Shown one piece after another: positions 20,690 through 32,052 of a stretch of 64,000 bases of DNA. Origin of the DNA: Taudactylus pleione (taxonomy: Eukaryota; Chordata; Amphibia; Anura; Myobatrachidae); assembly GCA_031769625.1 (NCBI GenBank), contig JAUIMM010000213.1, positions 3,589,001 through 3,653,000 on the forward strand. Reading direction: 5' to 3'. The number at the start of each line of letters is the position of its first letter. Position 1 is the first letter of the stretch. The translations under genes were made by a program, and so were the position numbers. The notes beneath the pieces were generated by a model that saw nothing but the letters and a program-made list of their open reading frames with translations, did no database searches and had not been told where the DNA came from.

Positions 20690-20992
20690 AAAGCCCATAT
20701 TTTCACAGATTGAGCAATTGTTTGCAAATGTGCATGTGTGAACGCCGCAGTGCGTATGCACAGTAATTGCATTGCGAATTCACTCGTACAGATGAGCCAC
20801 TCGCAAAGTGAGTGACAGGCAGTCAGCGTTTGGGAGTGGTAATGGTGGGGTGGTTAGAAAAATGCAGGTGCGTCTGACCATTTAAACGCCATTTCATGGA
20901 CATGCATAAATTAACTATTGTGATCTTCACAGCATGAGAGCTCTCTGCATGTAGGAGAGCTACAGTGTTTGTGGCTGTTCACACTTGACTTG
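20690..20992. mobile_element. fragment of the 'gcctgattcag' MITE family
   Basis: The segment with gagtgacaggcagtcagcg, an AAAATGCAGGTG-like stretch and catgcataaatta matches the interiors of the elements at 35286-35793 and 37508-38053, and, inverted, 29350-29500. Termini are not clear here. Confidence 0.5.
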
Positions 20993-21000
20993 CATCCTAC

Positions 21001-21358
21001 CAGGGGCGCTGAGAGGGGGGGAGCGGGTACAGATTACCCGGGCTTCCTGAGGGGCCCGGCGGGGGCCCGGGTCCAATGCCGCCCCCCCTCCCTGTGCTGA
21101 GCTGCAGTTGGAGACTACTCGTGGCTGCTGAGCAGCAGCCACAGCAGTCTCCTATGCCTGTGCGGGGGAGCAATCACACTGATCGCGCCCCCCCTGGCTT
21201 TGCGCCGGGCTGAGGGGGCTCAGAGCGCCCCCCTCTCCGACGCGCCGCTGCAAATCTTTTTTATTTATTTATTTTCCGGCAAGGGGGCGTGGCCATGCCT
21301 CCCGAGATTAGGCCACGCCCCCTATTACCGGGGCCCGCCTTGGCTCTTGGCGGCCCTG
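21001..21358. mobile_element. GC-rich hAT-type MITE
   Basis: The exact octamer catcctac flanks the element (20993-21000 and 21359-21366). The ends are inverted repeats (caggggcgctgagag; right reversed cagggccgccaagag). The interior is very GC-rich, which makes it stand out from its surroundings. The open frames across it are compositional. Confidence 0.75.
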
Positions 21359-21366
21359 CATCCTAC

Positions 21367-21951
21367 GTGTCTGCCCGATGTGCGTCGATGGTACCTATGT
21401 TTACGTTGTTACACATCCTTGGGAAATATGAGAAGGCAGCAGTTGGCCTCCGTTAGAGAATGCAGTTTGATCACATTAGCGTAAATCTCTGACTGTATGG
21501 TACTGTACATGTGATAGTTCCACTCCCTAAGTGGTTGCGGATGCAGGGTGTAATATATGGGACTTTGACCTCCCTGATGAATATGATCTCATTATTTGCT
21601 GTTGCTATATACTAATTTCTTAAGGTAAATGGTGCATGTGTTACAAGTTTCTGTGCATGTGTTACAAGCTGATGAACATGGGGGATATGTGTAATAAACT
21701 GCTGTGTTGTGCAGGGGGGCATGGGCACGTGTGACAAAAGCTGTGAAGGTTTGATGGCATATGTGAAATGCATTTGTTTCTCTTTAACAATAGAAGTAGT
21801 CAGTGTCTGCCTGCTTTTGTGATGTCAGAATCGTTCAGATGGAAAAGAAGTTGGCTGGTCTGATGAAAAAATTGGGTAGTGTAAGGAGAACACTTCATCA
21901 TCGTTTAGTTGAACAGACAAGTTGTTCAGTTAGTAAGTTGGATACTGTATG
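21367..21951. other. no recognisable feature
   Basis: Low-complexity-free, mixed sequence with a short imperfect duplication (gtgcatgtgttacaag at 21630-21670). No gene signal is seen. Confidence 0.45.
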
Positions 21952-21959
21952 GCCTAGTG

Positions 21960-22147
21960 CACAGGTTCTCAGGACCCCAAAGAGTGCATGTTTTCCAGGT
22001 CTCATAGAATCACAAGTGAATCAATTAGCTCCACCTGTGGATCTTTTAAAATGTGTCAGTGAGTAATGAATACACATGTGCACCTGCTGGGTGACCTGCA
22101 AAACGTGACCCGTGTGGGGTCCTGAGGATCGAGTTTGAGAACCTCTG
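21960..22147. mobile_element. hAT-type MITE ('ggttctcaggacccc' family)
   Basis: An exact 8-bp target duplication gcctagtg (21952-21959, 22148-22155) flanks termini cacaggttctca and, reversed, cagaggttctca. Related copies lie at 22614-22799 and 53806-53970. Confidence 0.8.
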
Positions 22148-22613
22148 GCCTAGTGACATATCTATAATAGGTGCAGGGTGTGTGGTGCACATAGGCCCTT
22201 GGGTCCAGGGGGGCCACCCATATATAGAAACTAGACACATTTTCTCCTAGTGATAAAAATGTGCATGTTAAAAAAAAAGTCTTTTTCGCAGAAATAATTA
22301 AATGCTTTAAAATTTGTTATTTGAAATCAAATATTTCACTATGGTGCTGTGATCTGAGAAAGTTTAAAAATCATTGGGCCAGTGTATGACGTAGAACATT
22401 CTAATGACCTCTATTCATTTGGTTACAATACAATACAGACTTCAATCTGGTGACTACTTTAAAATACAGACTCCAAGCTTTTGTATCTAGTATGGCATGT
22501 AGACACCAATTTCTGGAAGCTGCTATTAAACATACAAACATCATTCTCTGTTGGTCAGTCAATAGTCCTGCCTTCCCATACTCCAGTCATATATTTGGAT
22601 TTATACTTTATTC

Positions 22614-22799
22614 CAGAGGTTCCCAAACTCAATCCTCTAGGCATCCTTACAGTCCAGGTTTTAAGGATATCCATGTTAACCACAGGTAACTTAATTGGTA
22701 CCTCAGTCAATTTGATTTAACCGCCTGTGCTCAACCATGGATATCTCTAAAACCAAAAAACTGTTGGGAAGCCTTGCGAACCGTGTTTGGGAACTTCTG
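22614..22799. mobile_element. hAT-type MITE ('ggttcccaaac' family)
   Basis: An exact 8-bp duplication ctttattc (22606-22613, 22800-22807) flanks 15-bp inverted termini (cagaggttcccaaac; right reversed cagaagttcccaaac). Confidence 0.8.
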
Positions 22800-23087
22800 C
22801 TTTATTCATCATACCGTGGTATTGGTGGGATATTTTACCCTGTCTCCTGGACTCAAGAATCTAGAAAATTGAAGTGCTTCAATTTAGTACCAACCCTACT
22901 GATATAATTAGTTTTCCAAAAGAAATAGATCACCTAAACAGTCTGTGTTGACTTTAAAGAACCACTGAACTGCAGCACAACATCATTAAATTTTAGTGTT
23001 GCAGTGTTGAAAAGGGTTGCTGCTTTACTGACACAGGCAGTCTTCGATTTATTTTTAAATCAATATTTTAAGCTCCCTCTAAATTAC

Positions 23088-23205
23088 ACAGGGGTGGATT
23101 GGGCCACCAGGAGAAATGGACACTTCCTGTTGGATCGGACCCCCTCTCACACCTGTGCAGGGCCAGATTAAACTAGAAACACTGGGGGCACATGTCTCAG
23201 GCCCC
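23088..23205. repeat. possible MITE terminus (ggggtggattgggcca)
   Basis: The string resembles the right-end reverse complement of the hAT MITE at 1148-1554 (ggttggactggccc), and the start of a 'gggccagatt' copy follows at 23160. No second terminus is found. Weak call. Confidence 0.35.
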
Positions 23206-23339
23206 TATTTCTCAATCGGATCATTGCCATGACAGCACCGTGGCCATATGCAGTGCACTGCTCTCTGAGCTGTCCCTGTGGCCAATCATTGCAGCAGTGA
23301 CAAGCAGCCTGATCAGACTCAGTGTACAATACACAGTGG

Positions 23340-24115
23340 CCACACAGTGGAGGAAGGAGGTGGGCATGGAGGCATATGAGGGAAGGAGCAGGGTGATGGA
23401 AGAGAGGATGTGGCTACGGTGTGAGGGAAGCAGGGTGGAGGAGTGGGAAGGGAAGGAGTGTGCGGGATGCAGCAGGGAGGTGGAGGAGCTGATGGGGTGG
23501 CCAGAGTGTGAGGAAAAAAAAGGTGATGGAGGAGAGGATGTGGATGGGTTGTGAGGAAAGGAGGATGCTGGCGTAGAAAATTGTGGAGGATATGATGTAG
23601 CTGGAGTGTGAGTGGATGGTGGAGGAGATGTGGCTAGAGTGTGAAGGTTGGAGGAAGATGTCGGAGAGGATGGGGCTAGAGTGTGAGGTAAAGAGCAGGG
23701 CGATGGTGTAGATGAGGTTGGAGTGTGAGGGAAGGAGCAGGGTGATGGAGGAGATATTATGGCTGGGGTGTGAGTGAAGGAATGTGATGGAGGAGAGGAT
23801 GGGGCCGGAGTGTAAGTGAAGGAAGATTATGGAGGATAGGATGGGGTTGGAGTGTGAGGGGATCGTGGAGAAGATGTGGCTAGGGTGTGAAGGTTGGAGG
23901 AAGATGTAGAAGAGGATGAGACTAGAGTGTGAGGTAAAAAGCAGGGTTATGGTGTAGATGATTAGGTCAAAGTGTGAGGGAATGAGCAGGGTGCTGGAGG
24001 ACATATTATGGCTGGAGTGTGAGGAATGGCACATTAGAGAATGTGGCTAGGATGTGTGGTAAGGAGGGTGATGGAATAGAGGATGCAGTCAGGGTGTGAG
24101 GGAAGGAGGATGATT
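23340..24115. repeat. G/A-rich degenerate minisatellite with about 246-bp higher-order period
   Basis: The plus strand repeats variations of gagtgtgagggaaggagcag and tgatggaggagaggatg. A longer segment beginning gtgaaggttggaggaagatg at 23641 is repeated at about 23887, an offset of 246 bp. The complementary strand keeps a 206-codon open frame (24034-23414) of Ser/His/Ile/Leu repeats; this is a by-product of the repeat period and not a recognisable protein. Confidence 0.8.
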
Positions 24116-24745
24116 AGTATCTGATCAATCATTAGGTAGATCAGGCTGCAGTCTATGGTGCCAGGGCTTGGATGGGTGCCAACCTTCCCTATTGGACAAC
24201 TTTGAGATGCACCCAGATCCTCCCAGTACATTCAGTGTACTGACACTGCGGCATTGGCATGTCAGTTTAGCGGAGCTGCGAGGGAGCAGTGACCTAGACT
24301 CTACAATTGATGCAGAGTGCATACAATGGAGTTATAAGTTAAGTAGTTAATATGTATTAATAAATAAGTGCTGCATCGGTTTCGAGATCTTGTGTTTTGG
24401 GGGTAGACTGTAGTGTGTGTGGGGGTATGAGGGTCGTGGGGTTTATAGGGCTTATTGTATTGTATTTTTAGAAGGGCCACTTAGGGGCTAGTTCAGAGGT
24501 GAACACAGAAGCACCCGCACGTCTTGTGTCCGAATGTACAAGAACTGAGATTCCTATTTGCAGCTTCTGTACACACAGTAATACCAATTGGTACTCCCTT
24601 AGAAGCTTGCACTAGTCCTATGGCAGGTGCAGTTTCTCCATCCGAGCATGGTCTCCTATGTGAGTGGTTATGTGTCTATGTAAACAACCACTTTCACCGG
24701 CACGCCCATCCGTTTATATAAACAGGATCCATTTTTTGGACACTA
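24116..24745. other. no recognisable feature
   Basis: Mixed sequence between the minisatellite and the next transposon. Short open frames only. Confidence 0.4.
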
Positions 24746-26287
24746 GGGGGTAAATTTACTAAGATTCGTGTTGATATCACTTTTTTGCAAATCGGGAATT
24801 TACTATCATTAAAGTCTGGTGATTTGTGTTAGTTTTGGTGTTGAAATCGGGTGGTTTACTGCCGCAAATTCGGCCGTTTTGACCAATAGAATTGATATCA
24901 CCATCGGCTCAATTCGGAAGTACTTTTCACTTCTTTCTGCCTAAATCGGGAATTTACCATTATTTGTTTTGCAAAAGTCAGGCGTTTTACACTCAAATCG
25001 GGGACTCAATAGAAGTTTTAAATGCACCACCTCCTGAGCTGCGAGTTGGCATTAACATACACAAATCCGAGTGATTTTTGTATGTTTATTAATGGAAAGT
25101 GTTTTGTAAATGTTAATTTATAAAAAAAAAAAATGACATAGGGTCCCCCTAAAAAAGCAGACTTGTCAGCCTGTCCTTTTACCTAAAATTACGGGGAACA
25201 AAACGAGTAGGGTTCCTCTGTAATTTAGATACCAGCACCAGGCTGCAGGGCCAGTCCTGGTTTTAATTATAGGGAGAAAAAAAATGCGTAGGGGTCCCCC
25301 TATAATTAAAACCCTTTCACCGGGCCAAAAAGCCGCAGCATCAGTCCTAACCGCTAGTCAGACCAGGGTTAAAGGGGACCCCCTTTCCAGGGCACCCCTG
25401 GCCTAGGCTGATAGCCCAGGACTATCCCCGCCACCCATGGGCAGTGGGTGGTGGGTTGGTGGGTAAAAAAATAGAAGTATCAACATTGTCTTTACAGTCG
25501 AACTGCAGGTCCCAGCAAGCCTCCCACGCATGCTGGTACTTGGAGAATGACAAGTACCAGCATGCAGGACATTAATGGGCCACTGGTACCTGTAGTTCAC
25601 CTGTAAAACACACACCGTAAAAGCACAGTTTTATTACATACATACACACATACTCACCTATATTACCAGGAGTGGTCCCCTTGTCCAAAGTAGGCATCCA
25701 AGGTCTTCTTAAAACAAAAAATCGCGATCCATGCAACAGATACCAACCAGGATGGTTGATATCTCCCGAATGAAATACTCAAATGCGGCTTCTGCCTTTA
25801 TAGAGCCGCATCTGAGCGTTCATTGGCTGAGAGAGGTGAGCCCCCACCTCTCTCAGCCAATGAACAGCTCCTCAATTGAAGTCAATGGAGAGCCGCAGGT
25901 AAAGTTTATTCTGCGGTTCCCACCATTGACTTCAATGGTGGGAATGGCCCAGGGTTGGTTAGGCTTTTGGGGGAGGGGGACCCCACATAATTTTTTTTCA
26001 ATAAAATTAACCCTAAAAATATATAAAAAAATAAACAAGCAGTCTGCACACATTTCACTGATATGTGCAGGCTGCTTGTTTGGGAGAGAAATTTGGCCGG
26101 TGAAATTGGGACTTCAAAATGGACAGGATCAACCAAATACACCATCAATCAAAATGATCCTGTCAAAACCGAGACCTTGGTAAATTCACGATTTTTTAAG
26201 TGAAAAAAACGTCCATTTTTGATCGATCCTATCCGAGTTGAAAAACGGGACAGATCAGGACCAAATCAAATCTTAGTAAATTTACCC
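24746..26287. mobile_element. 1.54-kb non-autonomous DNA element with ggggtaaatttactaagatt termini
   Basis: The left end (g)ggggtaaatttactaagatt matches the reversed right end over about 20 bp. The sub-terminal regions are rich in 'aaatcggg' and 'ttta' words. The interior carries two direct tracts around aggggtccccctataattaa and, near 25.8-25.95 kb, a cluster of hairpins. No transposase is seen. No clear target duplication was found, so the superfamily is open. Confidence 0.65.
25819..25864. repeat. 20-bp perfect hairpin inside the 24.7-26.3 kb element
   Basis: The arm ttcattggctgagagaggtg is exactly complementary to 25845-25864, with a 6-nt loop (agcccc). The pairing extends imperfectly outward (gagcg/cagctc). 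A second hairpin, ttcccaccattga with a 2-nt spacer, lies at 25917-25944. Confidence 0.9.
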
Positions 26288-26297
26288 CTGTGTTAGG

Positions 26298-26303
<6 letters not shown>

Positions 26304-26337
<34 letters not shown>
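26304..26337. repeat. (TA)n microsatellite
   Basis: About 17 TA units just outside the right end of the preceding element. Confidence 0.95.
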
Positions 26338-26339
<2 letters not shown>

Positions 26340-26340
<1 letters not shown>

Positions 26341-27224
26341 AAATGTAGTTGTTTTTTCCTTTCATAAAACTTGTTTTGATTAAAACTGACTGTCAGAATT
26401 AGAAAAAAAAAATTAAAAACCACAAAAAAATGGATACTTATTATCTAAAAAGGATCTCTCACTGTAGTCATTAGTACACCAAGTATGAAATGTGTAGCAA
26501 CTTACCAGCACCACCAACTGACACCATCCAGCCTCCCCCGGCTCCCGACAAGCATGGAGCACACAGACCAGAGACATCAGCAGGGAGAAGAGACCGCCAG
26601 CACTACAGAAGAACTAGAGGGAAGTGGCAAGGCAAGTTTAGGGTAAGGAAGATTTCCAGCCATAAATTACCTTTTCCCGCAATCACGCGAAAATATCAGA
26701 AAAAAGCTATAAAATTATTGCTAATCAGCAACTAATGTTATTGCTTTTATTAGCTTATAATGTTACTTTTATTGTTTTATTGCTTGTGGATACAAGCTAA
26801 CATGTTTTTTGCGCTCCTTTTTCAGAATATATTTTCAATACACTTCTCCCTGCGTGTGCCTAAAACTGCAGCCACAATCGGGACAAATGCACGTTGTGTC
26901 ATAGACACATGCACAGTAGCTAATAAAATAAATCTCACCACTACGTCCGACATTGGTAATACATATACCTCCGAATTCCTCTTGTATCAGCATTATGGAA
27001 GCTACGGTACTTATAGCAGGAGGCAATATAATAGTGAAGTGAACTTATCTTTGTTAGCAATTAAAATTAGATTGAGGGTGAAGGGAGCCAGTGTTATTGT
27101 GAGTACTTAGAATGGAGGGGGAGTTATTACAGTGTTGAACACAAAACAGTACATTTTCCACACATTGGAGGAGACCTAAGGCCTTACACCATCTCTGGCT
27201 TTATTAGTGATGAATAATAATTTA
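26340..27224. other. no recognisable feature
   Basis: AT-rich sequence. The longest open frames (81 and 116 codons) have no recognisable domain, and I do not call genes. Confidence 0.4.
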
Positions 27225-27658
27225 GGGTTGGGTATGATATGTCGACATTCATCATGAAGACAGTGATAGGTAGACATGTTAGAATGTGAACATAGCGTAC
27301 TTGGTGGCCCAGCGGTGACTTACCTGTTCCCAACGACTGCAGAGGATCCATGTCCCGGCGGCCATGTGGCAGGTCAGACTTCTGATCCTCCAGCATTCGG
27401 GTGAGTATTTCTCCCCTATACCTAACCCTTCCTCTAGTGCCTAACTCTAATTCCACCCCCTACCCCCCACAGCCTATCCCTTACGCTTGAAGCCTAACAC
27501 TAATGTCAACACTCTGGCAGTCGACATTTCACTTGTCAAATTTCTGAGAATGTCAACATGTTACTTGTCGACATCTTAACTATGTCAACGTCATAACTGT
27601 CGACATTGGGATGTCAACATTTTGAATTTTGACACTGTCAACCTTTGTACTACATCCC
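27225..27658. mobile_element. hAT-type MITE, 'gggttgggtat...tacatccc' family
   Basis: The left end gggttgggtatgat and right end tactacatccc are those of the family. The flanks carry the 9-mer aataattta on both sides (27216-27224, 27659-27667), an 8-9-bp duplication. The interior has repeated tgtcgacat/atgtcaaca words. Confidence 0.75.
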
Positions 27659-27892
27659 AATAATTTATTACCCTCCTAATATACAATTTTTGCCCCAGCA
27701 CATTGTCTCATTGTTCGACAAACCCTCCCCTTCAGATTGTTAGCGCTTATAAGTAAGGTCCTCTTTCCTCACATACTCTTTCTTTGCTCACCTGCACCAT
27801 CTGCAATCCGTGGTTTTTAACCCAGGGGTGAAACTACGCTTCTGTCACCCGGTGCAAATACTCAAGTTGGTGCCGCCTCCCTTTTTAACATC

Positions 27893-28026
27893 TATATGCC
27901 ATCACACCTTTTCATATGCCCTTATATGCCATCACACCTTTTCATATGCCCTTATATGCCATCACACCTTTTCATATGCCCTTATATGCCATCACACCTT
28001 TTCATATGCCCTTATATGCCATCACA
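27893..28026. repeat. 30-bp tandem repeat, four exact units
   Basis: The unit atcacaccttttcatatgcc + cttatatgcc is repeated exactly from 27901 to 28020, with partial units at both ends. Because 30 is a multiple of 3, all frames stay open across it and give repetitive peptides; these are not taken as genes. Identity between units points to recent expansion. Confidence 0.95.
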
Positions 28027-28036
28027 AACTTTCACA

Positions 28037-28321
28037 GGGATACATACGTTCAGTATCCAAACACTGGGATGCCGGCGTTTAGAATACCGGAATCCCAACA
28101 CCTGTCATTCCTAGCGCAGGAATCCTGAAGATAAGTAGCGGGGTTGGGAGGAGGGTTAAGCACTAAGGGGGAAGGGTTAGGGTGCAGGGAGGGGGTGATT
28201 AGGTTTAGGCACTAGGGGGAAGGTTAGGATACCTACCGACAGGTGTCGGTATCATAACCCTGTCGGGATGCCGGCGTCAGGTACGTGATGTCCCGAACAC
28301 TGGCATCACGTACATATCCCC
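28037..28321. mobile_element. MITE related to the 'gggttgggtat' family
   Basis: Ends gggatacatacgt and, reversed, ggggatatgtacgt. The interior has paired gatgccggcgt / caggtgtcggtatc stretches and aggttaggat strings, as in the copies at 30787-31179 and 54437-54748. Confidence 0.6.
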
Positions 28322-28868
28322 TTCCACATGCCTCTTATTTACAAATTAGACCCATCTAGCTGCCTCATATATGCCATAAGACCTCACCACTTCTACAGAC
28401 CCCTCCCCCCGTTTAAGGCTGCTTCAGAAATTTCCCAGGCTGTTTTTCACCCCAATCCAAGCATGAAATGACCTGCAATAGTTATTTTCTGATAACACTT
28501 TTACAGGACCTCACATTTCAGTCCAAGCTTCACATCAGTGTGCATCCAAAGACACTGGACATATCAGGCTGACAGAGAAGTTTCACAGTTAAGACTTTAT
28601 TAATGAAATGGAAACAATGAATTTAAATTTAAGTATAACAATGACAGTAACATTATATACTTTTGGTGTAGCAATCCATCACCATAGACCATTATAAATT
28701 TGTTTTTGCAAACAGTATATTTAAATTTGTTCGGTTGCATACATTTTCCACCAAATTGATGATCCTGGTCATGCAACTGATACCTTACAGTAATGGGTAT
28801 TAAACATGTTTTATAATGTAGTATTATTCTGGATTTGTTCTGTATTTAAAATGATTTAGTATTCAGAG
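28322..28868. other. no recognisable feature
   Basis: Unremarkable AT-rich sequence, no gene or repeat recognised. Confidence 0.4.
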
Positions 28869-29173
28869 AGCCTGATTCAGATTTGGGAATAGAGTAAGAT
28901 ATAGCAAGTAACTGAACCTGGACAAACCATGTTGCAATGCAAGGGGTGCAAATAAGGTACATACATTTTTTTGCATGTGAAGTAAATAGTGGCCCACAAA
29001 TGCTGGACAGATTTATTTTTACACTGCAATTTAGATTTCATTTTCAGACACACCCCTCCCAAATCTAAATCTCTCTGCACTTTTAATCTGCCCCACCTAC
29101 AGCGTAGCATGGTTTTACCCAGGTGATCAGTAACTTGCTATATCTTACTCTATTCCCAAATCTGAATCAGGCC
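28869..29173. mobile_element. MITE with about 46-bp near-perfect inverted termini
   Basis: The left terminus gcctgattcagatttgggaa continues for about 46 bp (to tagcaagtaactga) and is matched almost without change at the right end. The 305-bp unit is non-coding. The shared gcctgattcag end links it to the larger elements at 32525, 35286 and 37508. Confidence 0.8.
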
Positions 29174-29594
29174 CAATGACTTAGTGCGATCGCAGCTGCG
29201 ATTTCATACACAATGCAGCAGAGCATAAAGACTCGCACTGATGCCTTCTTACCTGCGCGCGACGACGCATACCTGCGTAAATATCAGTCACTTTGGCGGC
29301 CATCTTACCCTTGCGGCAGGTCTGACCTGCCGCAGCCTTGGGAGCTCTTCTGTCATGCAGAGCTGCGCATACAGTGGCTAATTTATGCACGCCCATGTAA
29401 TGGCATTTAAACAGACAGGCACGCTGACCACTCCCCGTTACTACCCCCAAATGCTGACAACCTGTCAGTCACTCTGTGCGTCCGTAATCGCAATGCGATC
29501 TCTGCACACTGCCGCTTATACACATGAGCAATAGTAAACAATCGTTCAATCTGCGTTAAAATTGGATTAGCGTCCATCTCTGAATCAGGCCCTT
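29174..29594. mobile_element. second 'gcctgattcag' family element abutting the first
   Basis: The right end tctgaatcaggccc at 29579-29592 and the inverted interior (atgcacgcccatgtaatgg, gtcagtcactctg) match the 35.3 and 37.5 kb elements. The left terminus is replaced by, or shared with, the end of the preceding MITE. Confidence 0.55.
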
Positions 29595-29739
29595 AGATGC
29601 CAGAGGAGGTGAATGGGACCAAGTCACATTGTCAGCAGTTACCATGTTTACGATCTCCTGTCACTTTAGACGGGAGATGCGGGCCGCAAAATCAATTGAA
29701 TTCCGCCCAATATATTGCTGCCTGTACTACACTACCTCA

Positions 29740-29930
29740 CCCACCACAGAGCATTGCAGTGACTGCTATATAATGCAGAGAACATCACAGTCACAGCCAT
29801 GTAATGCAGAGAGCATCACAGTAATCATGGTATAATATAGAGACTATCAGCGATCACCATGCAATACAGAGGGCATCAGTGACCATGATATGAGAGTAGT
29901 TGTGACCACAAAATAATACAGATAGTATTT
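29740..29930. repeat. degenerate tandem repeat, unit about 35 bp
   Basis: Five or so diverged units of the type taatgcagagagcatcacag + tgaccat follow one another. No function is visible. Confidence 0.55.
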
Positions 29931-30064
29931 TTGATTGCCTTACAATATCATTCCCTCATCAATTATTAACCCATCCTCAGAAAACATGATCTACTTTAGA
30001 ATCATAGTAACAACCCCTTTCATTATAATCAATATAATTAACCACGTTACAACCATTGATAATA

Positions 30065-30440
30065 AGGTTGATACTAGAATGTTAACAAGATTCAACATGT
30101 CGACATCCTTCAAGATGTCGTCATGTGAAATTTAGACATTCTCATAATGACGACGGTAGGGTTAGGCGCCACCAGAAGAGTTAGGCACTAGGGGGAGGTT
30201 AGTGTTAGTCACTATGGGGAGAATACTCACCCAAACCGCCTCCATCAATCGTCTGCCCAGAAGTGATGGTCACATGACCACTGTGCTGGAGACACTGCAG
30301 CTGTCGAGACCAGATAAGTGATCGCTGAACCACCAGGGATGTGAGGTCATCATTTTATTATGTCAAAATGTCATTTGTGTAGATGTGATGAATGTCGAGA
30401 TGTTGCATGTCGACATAACTGTCGACCTAACATGCCACAT
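30065..30440. mobile_element. MITE-like element with gtcgacat words
   Basis: The flank words catgtcgacatccttc (left) and gcatgtcgacataact (right) and the aggttagtgttagtcac string in the middle link it to the 27225-27658 element. Ends are not sharp. Confidence 0.45.
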
Positions 30441-30786
30441 CCGAGGTGAATATACTGCATACAAATATGCCAATGTACATATACCCCTTTGTATATATGC
30501 ACACTTTCATTTAATATACAATAGCAGAAGTCGACATTACATGCCTCAATTTGGTCCGCTTATTAAGCTGTTTTAGACCAATTAACCACCCATTGCAAAT
30601 GTACAGGCCCAAAAAGACTTATGATCTCAAACTGCCCCTGACCAAACTAAATGAAAAGTACACTGGAACAAGTATTTCCACTTTCAAATTTCCACATTTC
30701 CTGGTCTCTACCTGTTTTACAGGTCAAATTTCACTGTAAAATCCCTGTTAAAATTTTAACTTAAAATGCCATCATACATACAAAAC

Positions 30787-31179
30787 GGGATGTAGTTGGC
30801 ATCCCAGCGTGCGGGATACAAACAGTCTGAATACCAGCGCCAAAATCCTGACAGGTCGTGATCCCGGCACCAGTATCCCAACCGCTGGCATCCCGAAGGT
30901 AAGTATCGGGGTCTTAGGGGGAGATTAGAGTGCGGGGAGGGGGTGCTAAGTTTAGGGTGCGGGGAGGGGGTGTTAGGTTTATGGTGTGGGAAGGTTAGGC
31001 TTAGGCACTAGCAGGAGGTTAGGATTAGGCACCAGGGGGGAGGTTAGGGTTAGGCATCGGGGAGGGAGGGTTAGGGTAGGGGTTAGAAAAACACTTACCT
31101 GTCTTCCCTGTGGGTGTCGGGATTCTGGCTGTCGGGATGCTGCTGTCGGTATTCTGACCAGGATTTCATACCCAACCCG
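30787..31179. mobile_element. hAT-type MITE, 'gggttgggtat' family
   Basis: An exact 8-bp duplication tacaaaac (30779-30786, 31180-31187) flanks gggatgtagttggcatccc at the left and tcatacccaacccg at the right. The interior has runs of gggttagg-type strings. Confidence 0.8.
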
Positions 31180-31187
31180 TACAAAAC

Positions 31188-32052
31188 ATGAAAGCTTATA
31201 AAACTAAAGTATAGAAAAAATGGCTGAAAAGGTAGTTTTACTCAATTTCTAGAACAATTTGTCCTGATCAGAATGAAGTTTTAATGTAATCAGGAAAAAA
31301 AACTAAAAAGTTTTATTATTTCCACCATACCAAATTAAACTTAAATATGAAATAAAGACACCGACAACTGAGTAGATTGGAAAAAAAAAGGTCACAGCCA
31401 AATTTATTTAATAGAATTGAAATTAAATTGATTCAAGCATGGTGGCGAAAAAGCAGGGCTATCTCAGCTACAGCCCATATGAAGATTTTATTACTAAACT
31501 GGGGGTGGAAACCATCTCTGGTAGTACCACTTCCCCTTAACAGTGCTGGTACCTCCATAGGATGGAGACCTGGTCCTCCCCCAAAAGCAGCAACTGGCTC
31601 ACCTCTCTCAAAGGGGAAATGCTAGCCAAGCTCTGCTACGCTAAAATTGAGCCGCTGAGGAGCACTGCTTTCCTCACCTGCTGGAGAAAAACATAAAAAT
31701 ACATTCCAAAAATTAAATTTTTTGGAATTATCAACATTATGGGTGGGAGGGAGGGATTACAAACTGGAAAGAGGAAGCTGACTCCTCCTTCAGCCTTAAT
31801 ATGAGCTATCAGAGCCCGCCTACACAGAGCTACTGATAGGCTAACAATCTTGATTGATTAATACAACGACCACTTAAAGCACATCAACAAAAAAACAGTT
31901 CTATCTTTCTTGTGCTTAAAACACTACTCCTGATCATTATCAAATTTTGCTGTAAACGGGAAAAAACAAAGCTATGAGATAATCACTTTGGTCAGAAAAT
32001 TATAACACTTGATTCTGAATTTGATCACTACTCAACTGTGCTAAGTGCCCTG
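31188..32052. other. no recognisable feature
   Basis: AT-rich sequence. A moderately conserved-looking stretch at 31430-31650 gives an 82-codon open frame without any domain I recognise. Confidence 0.35.

Noticed and set aside
23414..24034. Minus-strand 206-codon Ser/His-rich frame
   Set aside because: It is produced by the minisatellite period and has no start context, domain or non-repeat sequence.
27893..28026. Regular repeats resembling a CRISPR array
   Set aside because: The units are contiguous identical 30-mers without spacers, in vertebrate DNA.
30900..31085. ttaggg-like strings suggesting an interstitial telomere
   Set aside because: The strings (gggttaggcactag and similar) are part of the hAT-type MITE family interior and are not tandem TTAGGG units.
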